Source: Flavobacterium odoriferum
GTDB lineage: Bacteria; Bacteroidota; Bacteroidia; Flavobacteriales; Flavobacteriaceae
NCBI RefSeq assembly: GCF_025499515.1
Contig: NZ_JAMKFA010000003.1
Location: forward strand, 1-64,000
Direction: 5' to 3'
DNA: 64,000 nt
Shown here: positions 1 through 7,445 of the stretch, piece after piece
How the letters are laid out: every line of letters begins with the position of its first letter
Position numbering within the stretch: the stretch's first letter is position 1
Translations under genes and position numbers: made by a program
The notes under the pieces: generated by a model
Databases searched by the model: none
Told to the model about the DNA's origin: nothing
What the model saw: the letters and a program-made list of their open reading frames with translations, nothing else

Positions 1-9
1 TTTCTTTTG

Positions 10-41
10 AAAAGCCCTATCAGTAATGATAGGGCTTTTTT
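10..41. terminator. Intrinsic terminator hairpin at window edge
   Basis: A 13-bp perfect inverted repeat (AAAAGCCCTATCA / TGATAGGGCTTTT) with a GTAA loop is followed by a T run. Having A and T tracts on its two sides, it could end transcription from either direction. It probably ends a gene lying before the window. Confidence 0.75.
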
Positions 42-364
42 GTTACCAATATAGCGTCCCGATGGGACTCTAACTATAACAAAACCACCTCATAGGGTGG
101 TTTTGTTGTTTATATGCTTCATGAAAGGCTAACGTGAGAGTCTGCTAGCGAATGTACTTGGCTAGTTCGGCTAAAGCCTCCTAGCTTTTTTGAAATCTTT
201 ATGAGGTTTTTGTTACCAGTATGTCGTCCCGATAGGACTAAAAAAACTCAATAGGCTGGTTTTCTACTTCATGAATCGTTAAGGAGAGCAACTCGCTTGT
301 GAATCTGTGAGCACGATGAATATTTTAATGAGTTTTTTTACCTTTATATCGTCACTACGGGACT
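41..364. repeat. Degenerate repeat family, three copies, GTCCC-N3-GGGAC core
   Basis: Three related copies lie at 41-69, 211-239 and 337-364. The shared pattern is a T run, TTACC, about 8 nt, then a small stem GTCCC-N3-GGGAC; the second and third copies carry one mismatch each. Flanking sequence is also partly repeated: a CTTCATGAA word with following bases recurs at about 117 and 267. The stretch 1-495 contains no open frame I would call a gene. The copies look like decayed intergenic repeats. Confidence 0.6.
78..107. terminator. Hairpin, terminator-like
   Basis: AACAAAACCACC and GGTGGTTTTGTT form a 12-bp stem with a 6-nt loop, flanked by A-rich and T-rich tracts. It sits inside the repeat-rich region just after the first repeat copy, so it may belong to the repeat rather than terminate a gene. 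Confidence 0.5.
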
Positions 365-399
365 GGGAAAAGTATAATTATTCTAATGAAAACCAATTC

Positions 400-495
400 T
401 GCGTTAGGGATAGCAGCATTGTTTGAGCTCTTACTTAAAATTCTTCAAGATTTTAAGTAAAGCGAGTGCGGATAGCCCGACCCTTAGGGGACGCC
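400..495. repeat. REP-like palindromic element next to the ATP-grasp gene
   Basis: The element starts GCGTTAGGGATAGCAGC and ends in GCGGATAGCCCGACCC followed by TTAGGG. Between them is a perfect 11-bp hairpin, TTACTTAAAAT / ATTTTAAGTAA (431-460). On the minus strand it reads GGGTCGGGCTATCCGC, hairpin, GCTATCCCTAACGC, a layout I recognise from repeats scattered between genes in flavobacterial chromosomes. It lies directly downstream of the stop codon at 496 and may also serve as that operon's 3-prime end. Confidence 0.6.
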
Positions 496-1536
496 CTAAA
501 ACTCTAGAATTGTATCGTAATGTTTGTGGTGATTTTTGAATTCTTGTACACCTTCTTTAAAAGTTAGGTATTTTGCCCCGTTATTGTGGTTGTTTTTACT
601 GATTAGGTACATGTAATGAAAATGACGTGTGAGTTCTTTCCAACCGAATAAAAGCGAATGTTTTGGATCGTACATGTGAGTAGGTTCGCTGATGGCACCG
701 TTTATTTCTACGATTTGGAAGTTTTTACCTTTTGCTAAATCTTCATAGGAATGGTACATAATATCCATTCTTCCAAAATGAAAACCACTGATTTGACTAC
801 AAATGGTATTGAAACTTTCCATCATTTCTGAGGTGATTTCGTGACTCGCATCTACGAATTTTGTTCCGCGACAATGGTTTCCATAAGGAACCAAATTAAT
901 GGTTTCTCCTTCGTTTAAAACAGTGTTTAGTTTGTCTTTGTATTCTTCTTCAAGTACTTCTAATTGTAGCAGATAGCGTTTGTCTTGATATAGTAATTCT
1001 CTAAGGGTGTTTTTACCGTTTCCGGTTAAAATCATGAATTCTTTGGATACAATACCGGTTATTTTCCCGGGTTGGTTTGGCAATTTTACATAGAAAAGAC
1101 CGATTTCATTTTCATAAGGAATCAAATCCTGAATTAAAATGTCAAATTTTGCTTTTTTGAGATAATTTTCTAGCTCTTCGGTAGTGTGAATTTTTTTTAC
1201 TGCAGTTCCTCTTAAACCAATATCAGGTTTTGCAATTAGAGGAAATTGAATATTTTCGGAGTTAATTCTTTGTAAAATAACTTCTAAATTTTCATTAGGA
1301 CTAACTAAAAGAGTTTTAGGATAATATTGGGGTGGAATCAAATCGTAAATTTCTTTTTTCGATTCCATAAAAAATCCTCCGTTTTTTATTGTTGGATTTG
1401 AAGCATTAAAGAAAAAAAATGATTGTGTTCTAATCACATAATATAAATATTGGAAATATACTGGCAAATACACCACTTGATAGGGCCAATATTCCCAATG
1501 GGTTAACTTATGTAGGAAAAGATTCAGTTTTGTCAT
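496..1536 (-). CDS. ATP-grasp domain protein (D-Ala-D-Ala ligase-like fold)
   Basis: A 346-residue protein with ATP-grasp features: a lysine-proline nucleotide-binding segment (AKPDIGLRG, residues 102-110), a QDLIPYENEIG strand (136-146) and a metal-binding VEINGAISEP segment (276-285). The first 60 residues are rich in Trp, Tyr and Phe and may touch a membrane. It lacks the usual N-terminal domain of Ddl, so I would not call it a cell-wall ligase. The substrate is unknown. It is the last gene of a four-gene operon, starting 3 nt after the NRDE gene. Confidence 0.8.
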   Translation of the reverse strand: MTKLNLFLHKLTHWEYWPYQVVYLPVYFQYLYYVIRTQSFFFFNASNPTIKNGGFFMESKKEIYDLIPPQYYPKTLLVSPNENLEVILQRINSENIQFPLIAKPDIGLRGTAVKKIHTTEELENYLKKAKFDILIQDLIPYENEIGLFYVKLPNQPGKITGIVSKEFMILTGNGKNTLRELLYQDKRYLLQLEVLEEEYKDKLNTVLNEGETINLVPYGNHCRGTKFVDASHEITSEMMESFNTICSQISGFHFGRMDIMYHSYEDLAKGKNFQIVEINGAISEPTHMYDPKHSLLFGWKELTRHFHYMYLISKNNHNNGAKYLTFKEGVQEFKNHHKHYDTILEF

Positions 1537-1539
1537 TTT

Positions 1540-2214
1540 TTATTCGAATAAATCAAGATACTCCATTTTTATTGTATTACTAGTTACTTTGCATTGTGTT
1601 ATACTGATGGTTTTCAATACATCGTTGCGATTAATCTGCAAGCCAAATTCTTTATTTTCTGATTCTGTAAATTGATGAAAATGTAAAATTTCTTCTGGTG
1701 TTGGAGCGTTTTTACTTTTTATAAAATCTTGAAACCATTCTTTTCTTTGTTCTCTAATTTCTTTAGAATATAGAGTAGAAGAGGACCAAATATGAAATTG
1801 CTTCGCATCAAATTCTGTTGTGCTTTTTTCAACTTCGTTCCATTGCAATTGCGTTAATTTATTATTTTCAATTAATACAATTGTGAACGGTTCAATGTCA
1901 GACAAATCAATTTTTCCCCAATAATCTATGGTCTTTTTAGCGGTCATCAAATCTAAGACAATTAAACCTCTGCTTTTGCGATAATGTGGTTTGGGAATGT
2001 GTTTTTCTCGCGCTCCATTGAGTAGAACAATAATTTTAGTTTCGCTATGTGCTACCCAAGTTCCTCCAGCTTTTGGGTCTTTTGGGAAGATTATCTTTTT
2101 TCCATCAATTAAATATTCTTGTGGTGAAAGTGCTCTTTCACGAGTAATTTTTTCATCTCTGTTGGAAGTAATAATACAACCTTCAGGAGTCGGAATATAC
2201 GTTACTGTGCACAT
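1540..2214 (-). CDS. NRDE family (TANGO2-like) protein
   Basis: A 224-residue cytosolic protein starting Met-Cys-Thr-Val with the signature Asn-Arg-Asp-Glu at residues 18-21, which defines the NRDE/TANGO2 family. An N-terminal Cys directly after Met is typical of this family and resembles an Ntn-hydrolase nucleophile, but no reaction is established for bacterial members. Its start overlaps the end of the DinB gene by 13 bp and it ends 3 nt before the ATP-grasp gene, so the genes are probably co-translated. Confidence 0.88.
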   Translation of the reverse strand: MCTVTYIPTPEGCIITSNRDEKITRERALSPQEYLIDGKKIIFPKDPKAGGTWVAHSETKIIVLLNGAREKHIPKPHYRKSRGLIVLDLMTAKKTIDYWGKIDLSDIEPFTIVLIENNKLTQLQWNEVEKSTTEFDAKQFHIWSSSTLYSKEIREQRKEWFQDFIKSKNAPTPEEILHFHQFTESENKEFGLQINRNDVLKTISITQCKVTSNTIKMEYLDLFE

Positions 2215-2690
2215 TGTTTGCGGTATTCTAATGTTGATGGCGCTACTCCGAATGAACTAGGTATTTTAATATGTGGCAAATTATGTAATGCCACTTTTAT
2301 CAAGGCTTGATGATGAATACTGTGTTCTAAATTGTATAATAATTCACGAAAATAATTAGTTGGCAACACTTCTTCGGTACTGAAACAATTGTGAATTAAT
2401 GACAGTTGTTTGTTTTGTTTATCAATAATTGTTAGCTGTTTTTCCAAAATAGAAATCGCACAATTTACATCTGATTGAATTTGAATGTTGCGATTTCGAT
2501 TGTCGTAATTTATGATTCCTTGTTCATAATTATCCAACAAACATCCCATCAATTCTATAATATGACGCATATGTTCGCCAATTGTTGCTTGACTTAATTC
2601 AGGATTTTTTTTGCAGAATTCGTCATTCGAAAGTTGACGAATTAATTCAATGTTTTCTTTTAAGTTATCTTTTACAAAACGTATTAGCAT
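2202..2690 (-). CDS. DinB family protein
   Basis: A four-helix-bundle DinB/YfiT-type protein. Numbered from a possible upstream ATG at 2714, it has the His set of this metal-binding fold: GEHMRH (His48/51) and HSIHH (His131/134/135). I chose the ATG at 2690 (162 residues) because it falls just after the msrB stop codon, while the 2714 start would overlap msrB by 20 bp and add eight unconserved-looking residues. Many relatives are thiol transferases or hydrolases; the substrate here is unknown. Confidence 0.82.
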   Translation of the reverse strand: MLIRFVKDNLKENIELIRQLSNDEFCKKNPELSQATIGEHMRHIIELMGCLLDNYEQGIINYDNRNRNIQIQSDVNCAISILEKQLTIIDKQNKQLSLIHNCFSTEEVLPTNYFRELLYNLEHSIHHQALIKVALHNLPHIKIPSSFGVAPSTLEYRKQCAQ

Positions 2691-2694
2691 AGTT

Positions 2695-3171
2695 CTACTT
2701 GGTTTCTGGAACAAATTTTATGGAAACAGAGTTCATACAAAAGCGTTGACCGGTAGTTTCTTTTGGGCCATCATCAAAAATATGACCTAAATGACCATCA
2801 CATTTTGCACACAATACTTCAGTTCTAACCATTCCGTAGCTCAAATCTTGTACATAGACAACTGAACCTTTAATCGCTTTGTCAAATGAAGGCCAACCAC
2901 AGTGTGAATCAAATTTGGTATCAGAACTAAATAAATCATTTCCGCAAGCAGCACAAACATATTTCCCTTTTTCAAAATGATCCCAATATTCACCAGTGAA
3001 AGCTCTTTCTGTTCCTTTGTTTCTTAAAACTTCATATTGTTCTGGAGTAAGCTCAGCTTTCCATTGCGCTTCGGTTTTTTTAGAATTTGAATTCATAGTT
3101 TTTGGTTCTTTAGTTTGGGATTGACATGATTGTAAACTTACAATTGTGATTAATAAAAATAATTTTCTCAT
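2695..3171 (-). CDS. msrB: Peptide-methionine (R)-S-oxide reductase, lipoprotein form
   Basis: Reduces methionine-R-sulfoxide in proteins. Counting from an upstream ATG at 3180, it has Zn-binding pairs C76/C79 and C124/C127, HCGWPSF at 93-99 and the catalytic Cys148 in RFCMNS. The N terminus is a hydrophobic signal ending in a lipobox-like LQSC, so the enzyme is predicted to be an envelope lipoprotein rather than cytosolic. I prefer the ATG at 3171 (MRKLFLL); both starts are possible. First gene of the msrB-dinB-NRDE-ATP-grasp operon. Confidence 0.93.
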   Translation of the reverse strand: MRKLFLLITIVSLQSCQSQTKEPKTMNSNSKKTEAQWKAELTPEQYEVLRNKGTERAFTGEYWDHFEKGKYVCAACGNDLFSSDTKFDSHCGWPSFDKAIKGSVVYVQDLSYGMVRTEVLCAKCDGHLGHIFDDGPKETTGQRFCMNSVSIKFVPETK

Positions 3172-3241
3172 AGCTAACATTTTTTCAAATTTAAGTGTAA
3201 GAATTCAAATAAAGTGTTAACAATGTTACAAAGTATTTGAA

Positions 3242-3685
3242 TTAGGTATTGATTTCTAAATCTTTAATATAGTCTTCGTTTTCATAAAAGAAACGTTCAA
3301 AAGCATCCATTTTTTCGGCAAAAAAGTCAAAAATTTCAGGCCAAGTGGTTTTGTTATTAATGCTAATTCCTGTTTTTTCAACCCAAACACGACTAATTAC
3401 TTTTCCATTTTCTAAATAAAAATTACGTTCAAAAATGGCATCCTCTAAATAATCTTCTAAAAGAATATTCTTTAATGACTCTACCTTTTCATAATATATT
3501 ATACGTTTATTTTCGTCTTTTGGTTCTATATCTAATAAAACTTGTGCTTTTTTATTATCAACATAAAACTTAAAAGTAACATCTTTTATTTTTGTGTTGT
3601 ATAACAACCATTTGCGAGGATATTCGGCAGCAAATGCAATCCAAAAATCCTTTTTTATTTGAAGAGCTTCTTCTTTACTAAACAT
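3242..3685 (-). CDS. DUF4268 domain protein
   Basis: A 147-residue cytosolic protein that matches the DUF4268 family by its layout: N-terminal FWIAFAAEYPRKWLLYNTK, a charged middle, and an acidic C terminus (AFERFFYENEDYIKDLEIN). DUF4268 domains often occur fused to or beside DNA-associated proteins in other bacteria, but here it stands alone, monocistronic and divergent from the NUDIX gene. No function can be stated. Confidence 0.75.
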   Translation of the reverse strand: MFSKEEALQIKKDFWIAFAAEYPRKWLLYNTKIKDVTFKFYVDNKKAQVLLDIEPKDENKRIIYYEKVESLKNILLEDYLEDAIFERNFYLENGKVISRVWVEKTGISINNKTTWPEIFDFFAEKMDAFERFFYENEDYIKDLEINT

Positions 3686-3755
3686 ACTATTTTTTAAAAA
3701 TATTATTTTTCCTGTAAAAATTAATTATCTTTAAGTTTACAAAAACGGTTTCCCT

Positions 3756-4397
3756 ATGCTTTTTACAGATTTTATTAAATTTATTCCAAAGATAGAAAAA
3801 GAAAAACTGCTTTCTACTGATGCCCACATAAAAATGGCACCACTTGAGCGTATTTCTTATTTAAAGGAAGAAAATTATATGGATAAAAATCCAAAGAAAG
3901 CTGCTGTTTTAATGCTTTTTTATCCTAAAAATGAAATTACACATTTGGCTTTAATTGTCCGAAATTCTTATCCAGGAGTGCATTCTTCACAAATAGGATT
4001 TCCTGGCGGAAAAGTTGAAGAAACTGATTTTAATTTGGAAGAAACAGCACTAAGAGAAACACATGAAGAAGTGGGTGTGCATCCTGATAAAGTAAAAATA
4101 ATCAAAACATTTAGCGAAATTTATATTCCGCCAAGCAATTTTTTAGTAGCTCCTTTTATGGGAATTTCGCATGAAGAATTAACGTTTATTCCTGATTTAG
4201 ATGAAGTTAAGCGTGTTTTGGAATTTTCAATTGTTGATTTTTTAGATGAAAAAAGTATCACTAAAGTAAAAATGTCAACTTCATATGCTACTGATATTGA
4301 AGTGCCTGCTTTTATGGTGGATAAATATGTTGTTTGGGGCGCTACTGCTATGATGATGAGTGAGTTAAAAGAAACTATTAAAAGCGTTTTGCGATAA
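3756..4397 (+). CDS. NUDIX hydrolase, CoA diphosphatase type
   Basis: A 213-residue NUDIX protein. The Nudix box spans residues 84-108 (GGKVEE...ALRETHEEVG). The preceding segment, LALIVRNSYPGVHSSQIGFPGG, fits the longer UPF0035 signature that marks coenzyme A diphosphatases, which split CoA into phosphopantetheine and adenosine 3',5'-bisphosphate. A -7-like box (TATCTTTA) lies about 23 nt upstream. The plsC-like gene follows on the same strand after about 110 bp. Confidence 0.88.
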   Translation: MLFTDFIKFIPKIEKEKLLSTDAHIKMAPLERISYLKEENYMDKNPKKAAVLMLFYPKNEITHLALIVRNSYPGVHSSQIGFPGGKVEETDFNLEETALRETHEEVGVHPDKVKIIKTFSEIYIPPSNFLVAPFMGISHEELTFIPDLDEVKRVLEFSIVDFLDEKSITKVKMSTSYATDIEVPAFMVDKYVVWGATAMMMSELKETIKSVLR

Positions 4398-4505
4398 ACT
4401 ACTTTATAGTCGCAATTTCAATTTGTGATTTTATCTTTTTTTTCTTTTTAAAATGACTGATTTTACTACATTTGCTTTCTTGTTTTGTTAATAAAGTTAA
4501 GTATT

Positions 4506-5315
4506 ATGGGCTTATTCAAGAGAAATCCTTTCGGACATATATTGTTTTTAAAAACGTGGTTAATTCGTATCGCAGGAATAATTACGCACCGTCGTTACAG
4601 AAGTTTTAACGAGTTACACATTGAAGGTTCTGAAATTATTAGAAGTTTGCCAGACACAAATGTGTTGTTTATTTCTAATCATCAAACCTATTTTGCAGAT
4701 GTTGTAGCGATGTTTCATGTTTTTAATGCTAGTTTAAAAGGAAGAGAAAACAATATTAAAAACGTGCTTTATTTGTGGAATCCAAAACTAAACTTGTATT
4801 ATGTAGCGGCTAAAGAAACTATGCAAGAAGGGTTATTGCCAAGAATTTTAGCATATGCTGGTGCTATTACAGTTGAACGAACTTGGAGAGCCAAAGGAAA
4901 AGACGTTACCGAAAAAAAAGAGGTTAACCCTAATGATACCGAAAACATAAAAATAGCTTTAGAAGATGGTTGGGTAATTACTTTTCCGCAAGGAACAACT
5001 CGTTCTTTTAAACCTGTTAGAAAAGGAACTGCTCATATTATTTTACAACACAAACCTATTGTTGTTCCTATTGTAATTGATGGATTTCGACGTTCGTTTG
5101 ACAGAAAAGGGCTGCGCATCAAAAAGAAAGGAATATTACAATCATTTGTAATTAAAGAGCCATTGAAAATTGATTATGAAAATGCAACAGTGGACGAAGT
5201 AGTTGAAATGATTGAATTTGCAATTGAACAACATCCATCACTTTTAAAAGTAATTCCTGCTGAAGAATTGGATGAAAAAGCAAAATTAGACAGAGAAAGA
5301 ATGTGGAAATATTAA
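4506..5315 (+). CDS. 1-acyl-sn-glycerol-3-phosphate acyltransferase family protein
   Basis: A PlsC-type acyltransferase for phospholipid synthesis, 269 residues from the ATG at 4506, the start that gives the usual N terminus. The catalytic block reads NHQTYFAD (His59, Asp65), giving H-X5-D rather than the textbook H-X4-D. The second block reads FPQGTTRS near residue 160, with Gln in place of the usual Glu of FPEGTRS. It has a basic N terminus and hydrophobic stretches suggesting membrane association. A bidirectional terminator follows. Confidence 0.88.
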   Translation: MGLFKRNPFGHILFLKTWLIRIAGIITHRRYRSFNELHIEGSEIIRSLPDTNVLFISNHQTYFADVVAMFHVFNASLKGRENNIKNVLYLWNPKLNLYYVAAKETMQEGLLPRILAYAGAITVERTWRAKGKDVTEKKEVNPNDTENIKIALEDGWVITFPQGTTRSFKPVRKGTAHIILQHKPIVVPIVIDGFRRSFDRKGLRIKKKGILQSFVIKEPLKIDYENATVDEVVEMIEFAIEQHPSLLKVIPAEELDEKAKLDRERMWKY

Positions 5316-5319
5316 AAAT

Positions 5320-5347
5320 AAAAAAAGAGGCAATCGCCTCTTTTTTT
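5320..5347. terminator. Bidirectional terminator between convergent genes
   Basis: AAAAAAAGAGGC / GCCTCTTTTTTT with an AATC loop: a near-perfect stem flanked by A and T tracts. It lies between the convergent plsC-like and TraB/GumN genes and serves both strands. Confidence 0.9.
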
Positions 5348-6200
5348 ATTTTACCGCTTCTACTTTAAATCCTTGTTTTCGCAATAGTTTAATTACACCT
5401 TCTTCTCCAGCTAAATGACCAGCACCAACACCAAAAAAGGTTGCTTTATTTTTCATGGTTTTAATCATAATTGGAATCCATTTTTTATTTCTATTGTTCA
5501 ATAAAACATCTTGGTTTTCAGAAGTAATTTTATTATCTGAATCATCCATCATTCTTAACATGCCTTCAATATCTTTTTCTTCATAAATCACCAACATTTT
5601 TTTGAATTCATCTTTTTCGTTAGATAAATCACCTTTCGCTGTTTTAAGTAATTCTTCTGCTTGTGTTTTGTATGGAATTGCATCAAAAACTTTCATTTGA
5701 TCTTCCATTTTTTCTAAACCAAAAACTTCTTCTCCTTGCTCTTTGGTCACTTTCATTAATTCTGATTCAACTGATTGAAAGTCACAGTCTAATAGCTTTG
5801 GTAAAAGCATCGTACTGACCATGAAAGGTTTGAAAGTGTCAAACGTTTTGGCAGACATGTTCATGTTTTTTTTCAAGAAATCGTCTACAATTTTAAATTC
5901 CTCTGCAGTTAATAATGTTGATAGTTTAGTACCATCATTCATTTTTATGTGCTTTAGCATTTGCATTTGCATAGATTTGTCGTCCATGTCTAATTCTAAA
6001 AACAATTGCTTGGTTTCATCTAATGCTTTTAATGTATTTTCATCTAATTTGGCATCGCAAGTAGCATGAATTGTTCCATATAAATACGATGGCTCTTGTA
6101 ATTCATTACTCGAAATCCGCCAAAGTAAACTTTTATCTAACTCTTGTGAATTCCCTAATATCGTTGTTAAAAGTCCAGCAATTAAAAATAAATGTTTCAT
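5346..6200 (-). CDS. TraB/GumN family protein
   Basis: A 284-residue secreted or periplasmic protein with an N-terminal signal peptide (MKHLFLIAGLLTTILG). It carries GTIH at residues 42-45 and the C-terminal GxGHL motif at about 257-263, the conserved pairs of the TraB/GumN family, proposed to be an erythromycin-esterase/Tiki-like metalloprotease fold. Role in this organism is unknown. It directly follows the 4-TM gene of the sigma-factor operon (shared base at 6200), so it may be part of that regulon. Confidence 0.86.
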   Translation of the reverse strand: MKHLFLIAGLLTTILGNSQELDKSLLWRISSNELQEPSYLYGTIHATCDAKLDENTLKALDETKQLFLELDMDDKSMQMQMLKHIKMNDGTKLSTLLTAEEFKIVDDFLKKNMNMSAKTFDTFKPFMVSTMLLPKLLDCDFQSVESELMKVTKEQGEEVFGLEKMEDQMKVFDAIPYKTQAEELLKTAKGDLSNEKDEFKKMLVIYEEKDIEGMLRMMDDSDNKITSENQDVLLNNRNKKWIPIMIKTMKNKATFFGVGAGHLAGEEGVIKLLRKQGFKVEAVK

Positions 6201-6817
6201 TAAAAATCTATTTTTTGAAGTTCGTTATAGTTTTTTTGAAGTCTTCTCAATAAAATGCCATAAAGTAATCTATAAAATAACCAAAATAGTAAAAGTATAA
6301 TTATTACGAAGAAAAATCCACCCAAAATAAAGAACAATTGGTATTTATCATACAAGTGATTAATATTTTTATCATACATAAATTGAGAATAAATAACAAT
6401 AGCACTTGTGATTCCAACCAAAACAAGATTATACCAAACATAATACTTAACAATTTTTCTTGTGTTAATTATGTCTTGCATGAGTTTTTTTACAGAAGAA
6501 GAAGAGTTTATTGCCTTTAAATTTCTATAGAAGTAATAAATAAAAACAAGTAAAACTACAAAATTGAAAATAGTAACAAATTTTTCAAAATCATAAATAT
6601 GATGTTCTTTCATTCTATTAGAATACTCATCATCTAAAAATATAGATAGGTCTAAAAGTCTTAAAAATAAAAACTCTAAAATACTAATAATCAAAATCCA
6701 CTTCACAATTGATGATGATCTTTTGTGTAGCATTCCGTATATTTCTTTTTCTGTAACTTGGTCGAAAGCATTTTCGTTTTTCTTCCAATCTTTTTTTAAT
6801 ATTTCTAATTCATCCAT
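6200..6817 (-). CDS. Four-TM membrane protein, candidate anti-sigma factor
   Basis: A 205-residue protein with a charged N-terminal cytosolic segment (about 45 residues) and four strong hydrophobic helices. It starts 2 nt after the ECF sigma-factor gene, with which it must be co-transcribed. Similar small membrane proteins follow ECF sigma genes in many flavobacteria, which makes an anti-sigma role likely, but it has no recognisable zinc-binding anti-sigma domain. I do not recognise a named family. Confidence 0.7.
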   Translation of the reverse strand: MDELEILKKDWKKNENAFDQVTEKEIYGMLHKRSSSIVKWILIISILEFLFLRLLDLSIFLDDEYSNRMKEHHIYDFEKFVTIFNFVVLLVFIYYFYRNLKAINSSSSVKKLMQDIINTRKIVKYYVWYNLVLVGITSAIVIYSQFMYDKNINHLYDKYQLFFILGGFFFVIIILLLFWLFYRLLYGILLRRLQKNYNELQKIDF

Positions 6818-6819
6818 GA

Positions 6820-7314
6820 TTACGGATTTAATATTTTTTTTAATTTTCCTTTTACACGGTTCATTTTTACCCGTGCATTTACTTCACTAATACCTAATGT
6901 TTCAGATATTTCAGTGTAATCTTTGTCTTCTAAATACAAGAAAACGAGCGCTTTTTCAATATCATTTAATTCACTTATGGCGCTGTATAATAGTTTTAAT
7001 TTTTCTTCTTCCTCAAAGTTATAATCGTCTTGTGTTACCTTATGAAAAGTGCTGTCAAACTCAATAGTATCAATGGTTCTTTTCTTTTTTCGGTAAAGTG
7101 TAATTGCAGTATTTAAGCCAACTCGGTATGCCCAAGTTGTAAATTTAGAATCTCCTCTAAAGTTTGGAAAAGCCTTCCATAATTGAATCGTAATTTCCTG
7201 AAACAAATCTTTGTGCGCGTCAGCATCAGTAGTATACAATCGACAAATTTTGTGGATTATATTCTGATTTTCTTTAAGTTGCTTTACGAAAAGTGCTTCC
7301 GATTCTGATTTCAT
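6820..7314 (-). CDS. ECF-type RNA polymerase sigma factor
   Basis: A 164-residue sigma-70 family protein. Region 2 includes LFQEITIQLWKAFPNF and FTTWAYRVGLNTA. Region 4 carries the helix-turn-helix DYTEISETLGISEVNARVKMNRVK near the C terminus. There is no region 1 or 3, as expected for the ECF group. The start is the ATG at 7314; an in-frame TTG two codons earlier is less likely. It heads an operon with a 4-TM protein and a TraB/GumN protein. Confidence 0.93.
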   Translation of the reverse strand: MKSESEALFVKQLKENQNIIHKICRLYTTDADAHKDLFQEITIQLWKAFPNFRGDSKFTTWAYRVGLNTAITLYRKKKRTIDTIEFDSTFHKVTQDDYNFEEEEKLKLLYSAISELNDIEKALVFLYLEDKDYTEISETLGISEVNARVKMNRVKGKLKKILNP

Positions 7315-7445
7315 ATACAATAAGTAGTCGTTTGAACTAATTTGTTACAAGTTTACTATTTCAAATTTAATTAATCATTAACTATTTTGCGAAACATTCA
7401 ATTCTTTTTCTTCTTATCTTTGACTTGATAAATTTACAATGATAA

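Noticed and set aside
1..495. Degraded CRISPR or rRNA fragment
   Set aside because: Repeat copies differ in spacing and sequence, and no stretch resembles 5S, 16S or 23S rRNA.
496..1536. D-alanine--D-alanine ligase
   Set aside because: ATP-grasp motifs are present, but the N-terminal Ddl domain and Ddl substrate motifs are not seen; a general ATP-grasp call is safer.
1991..2260. Open frame on the plus strand, 89 codons
   Set aside because: It lies antisense inside the NRDE and DinB genes, which are clear family members.
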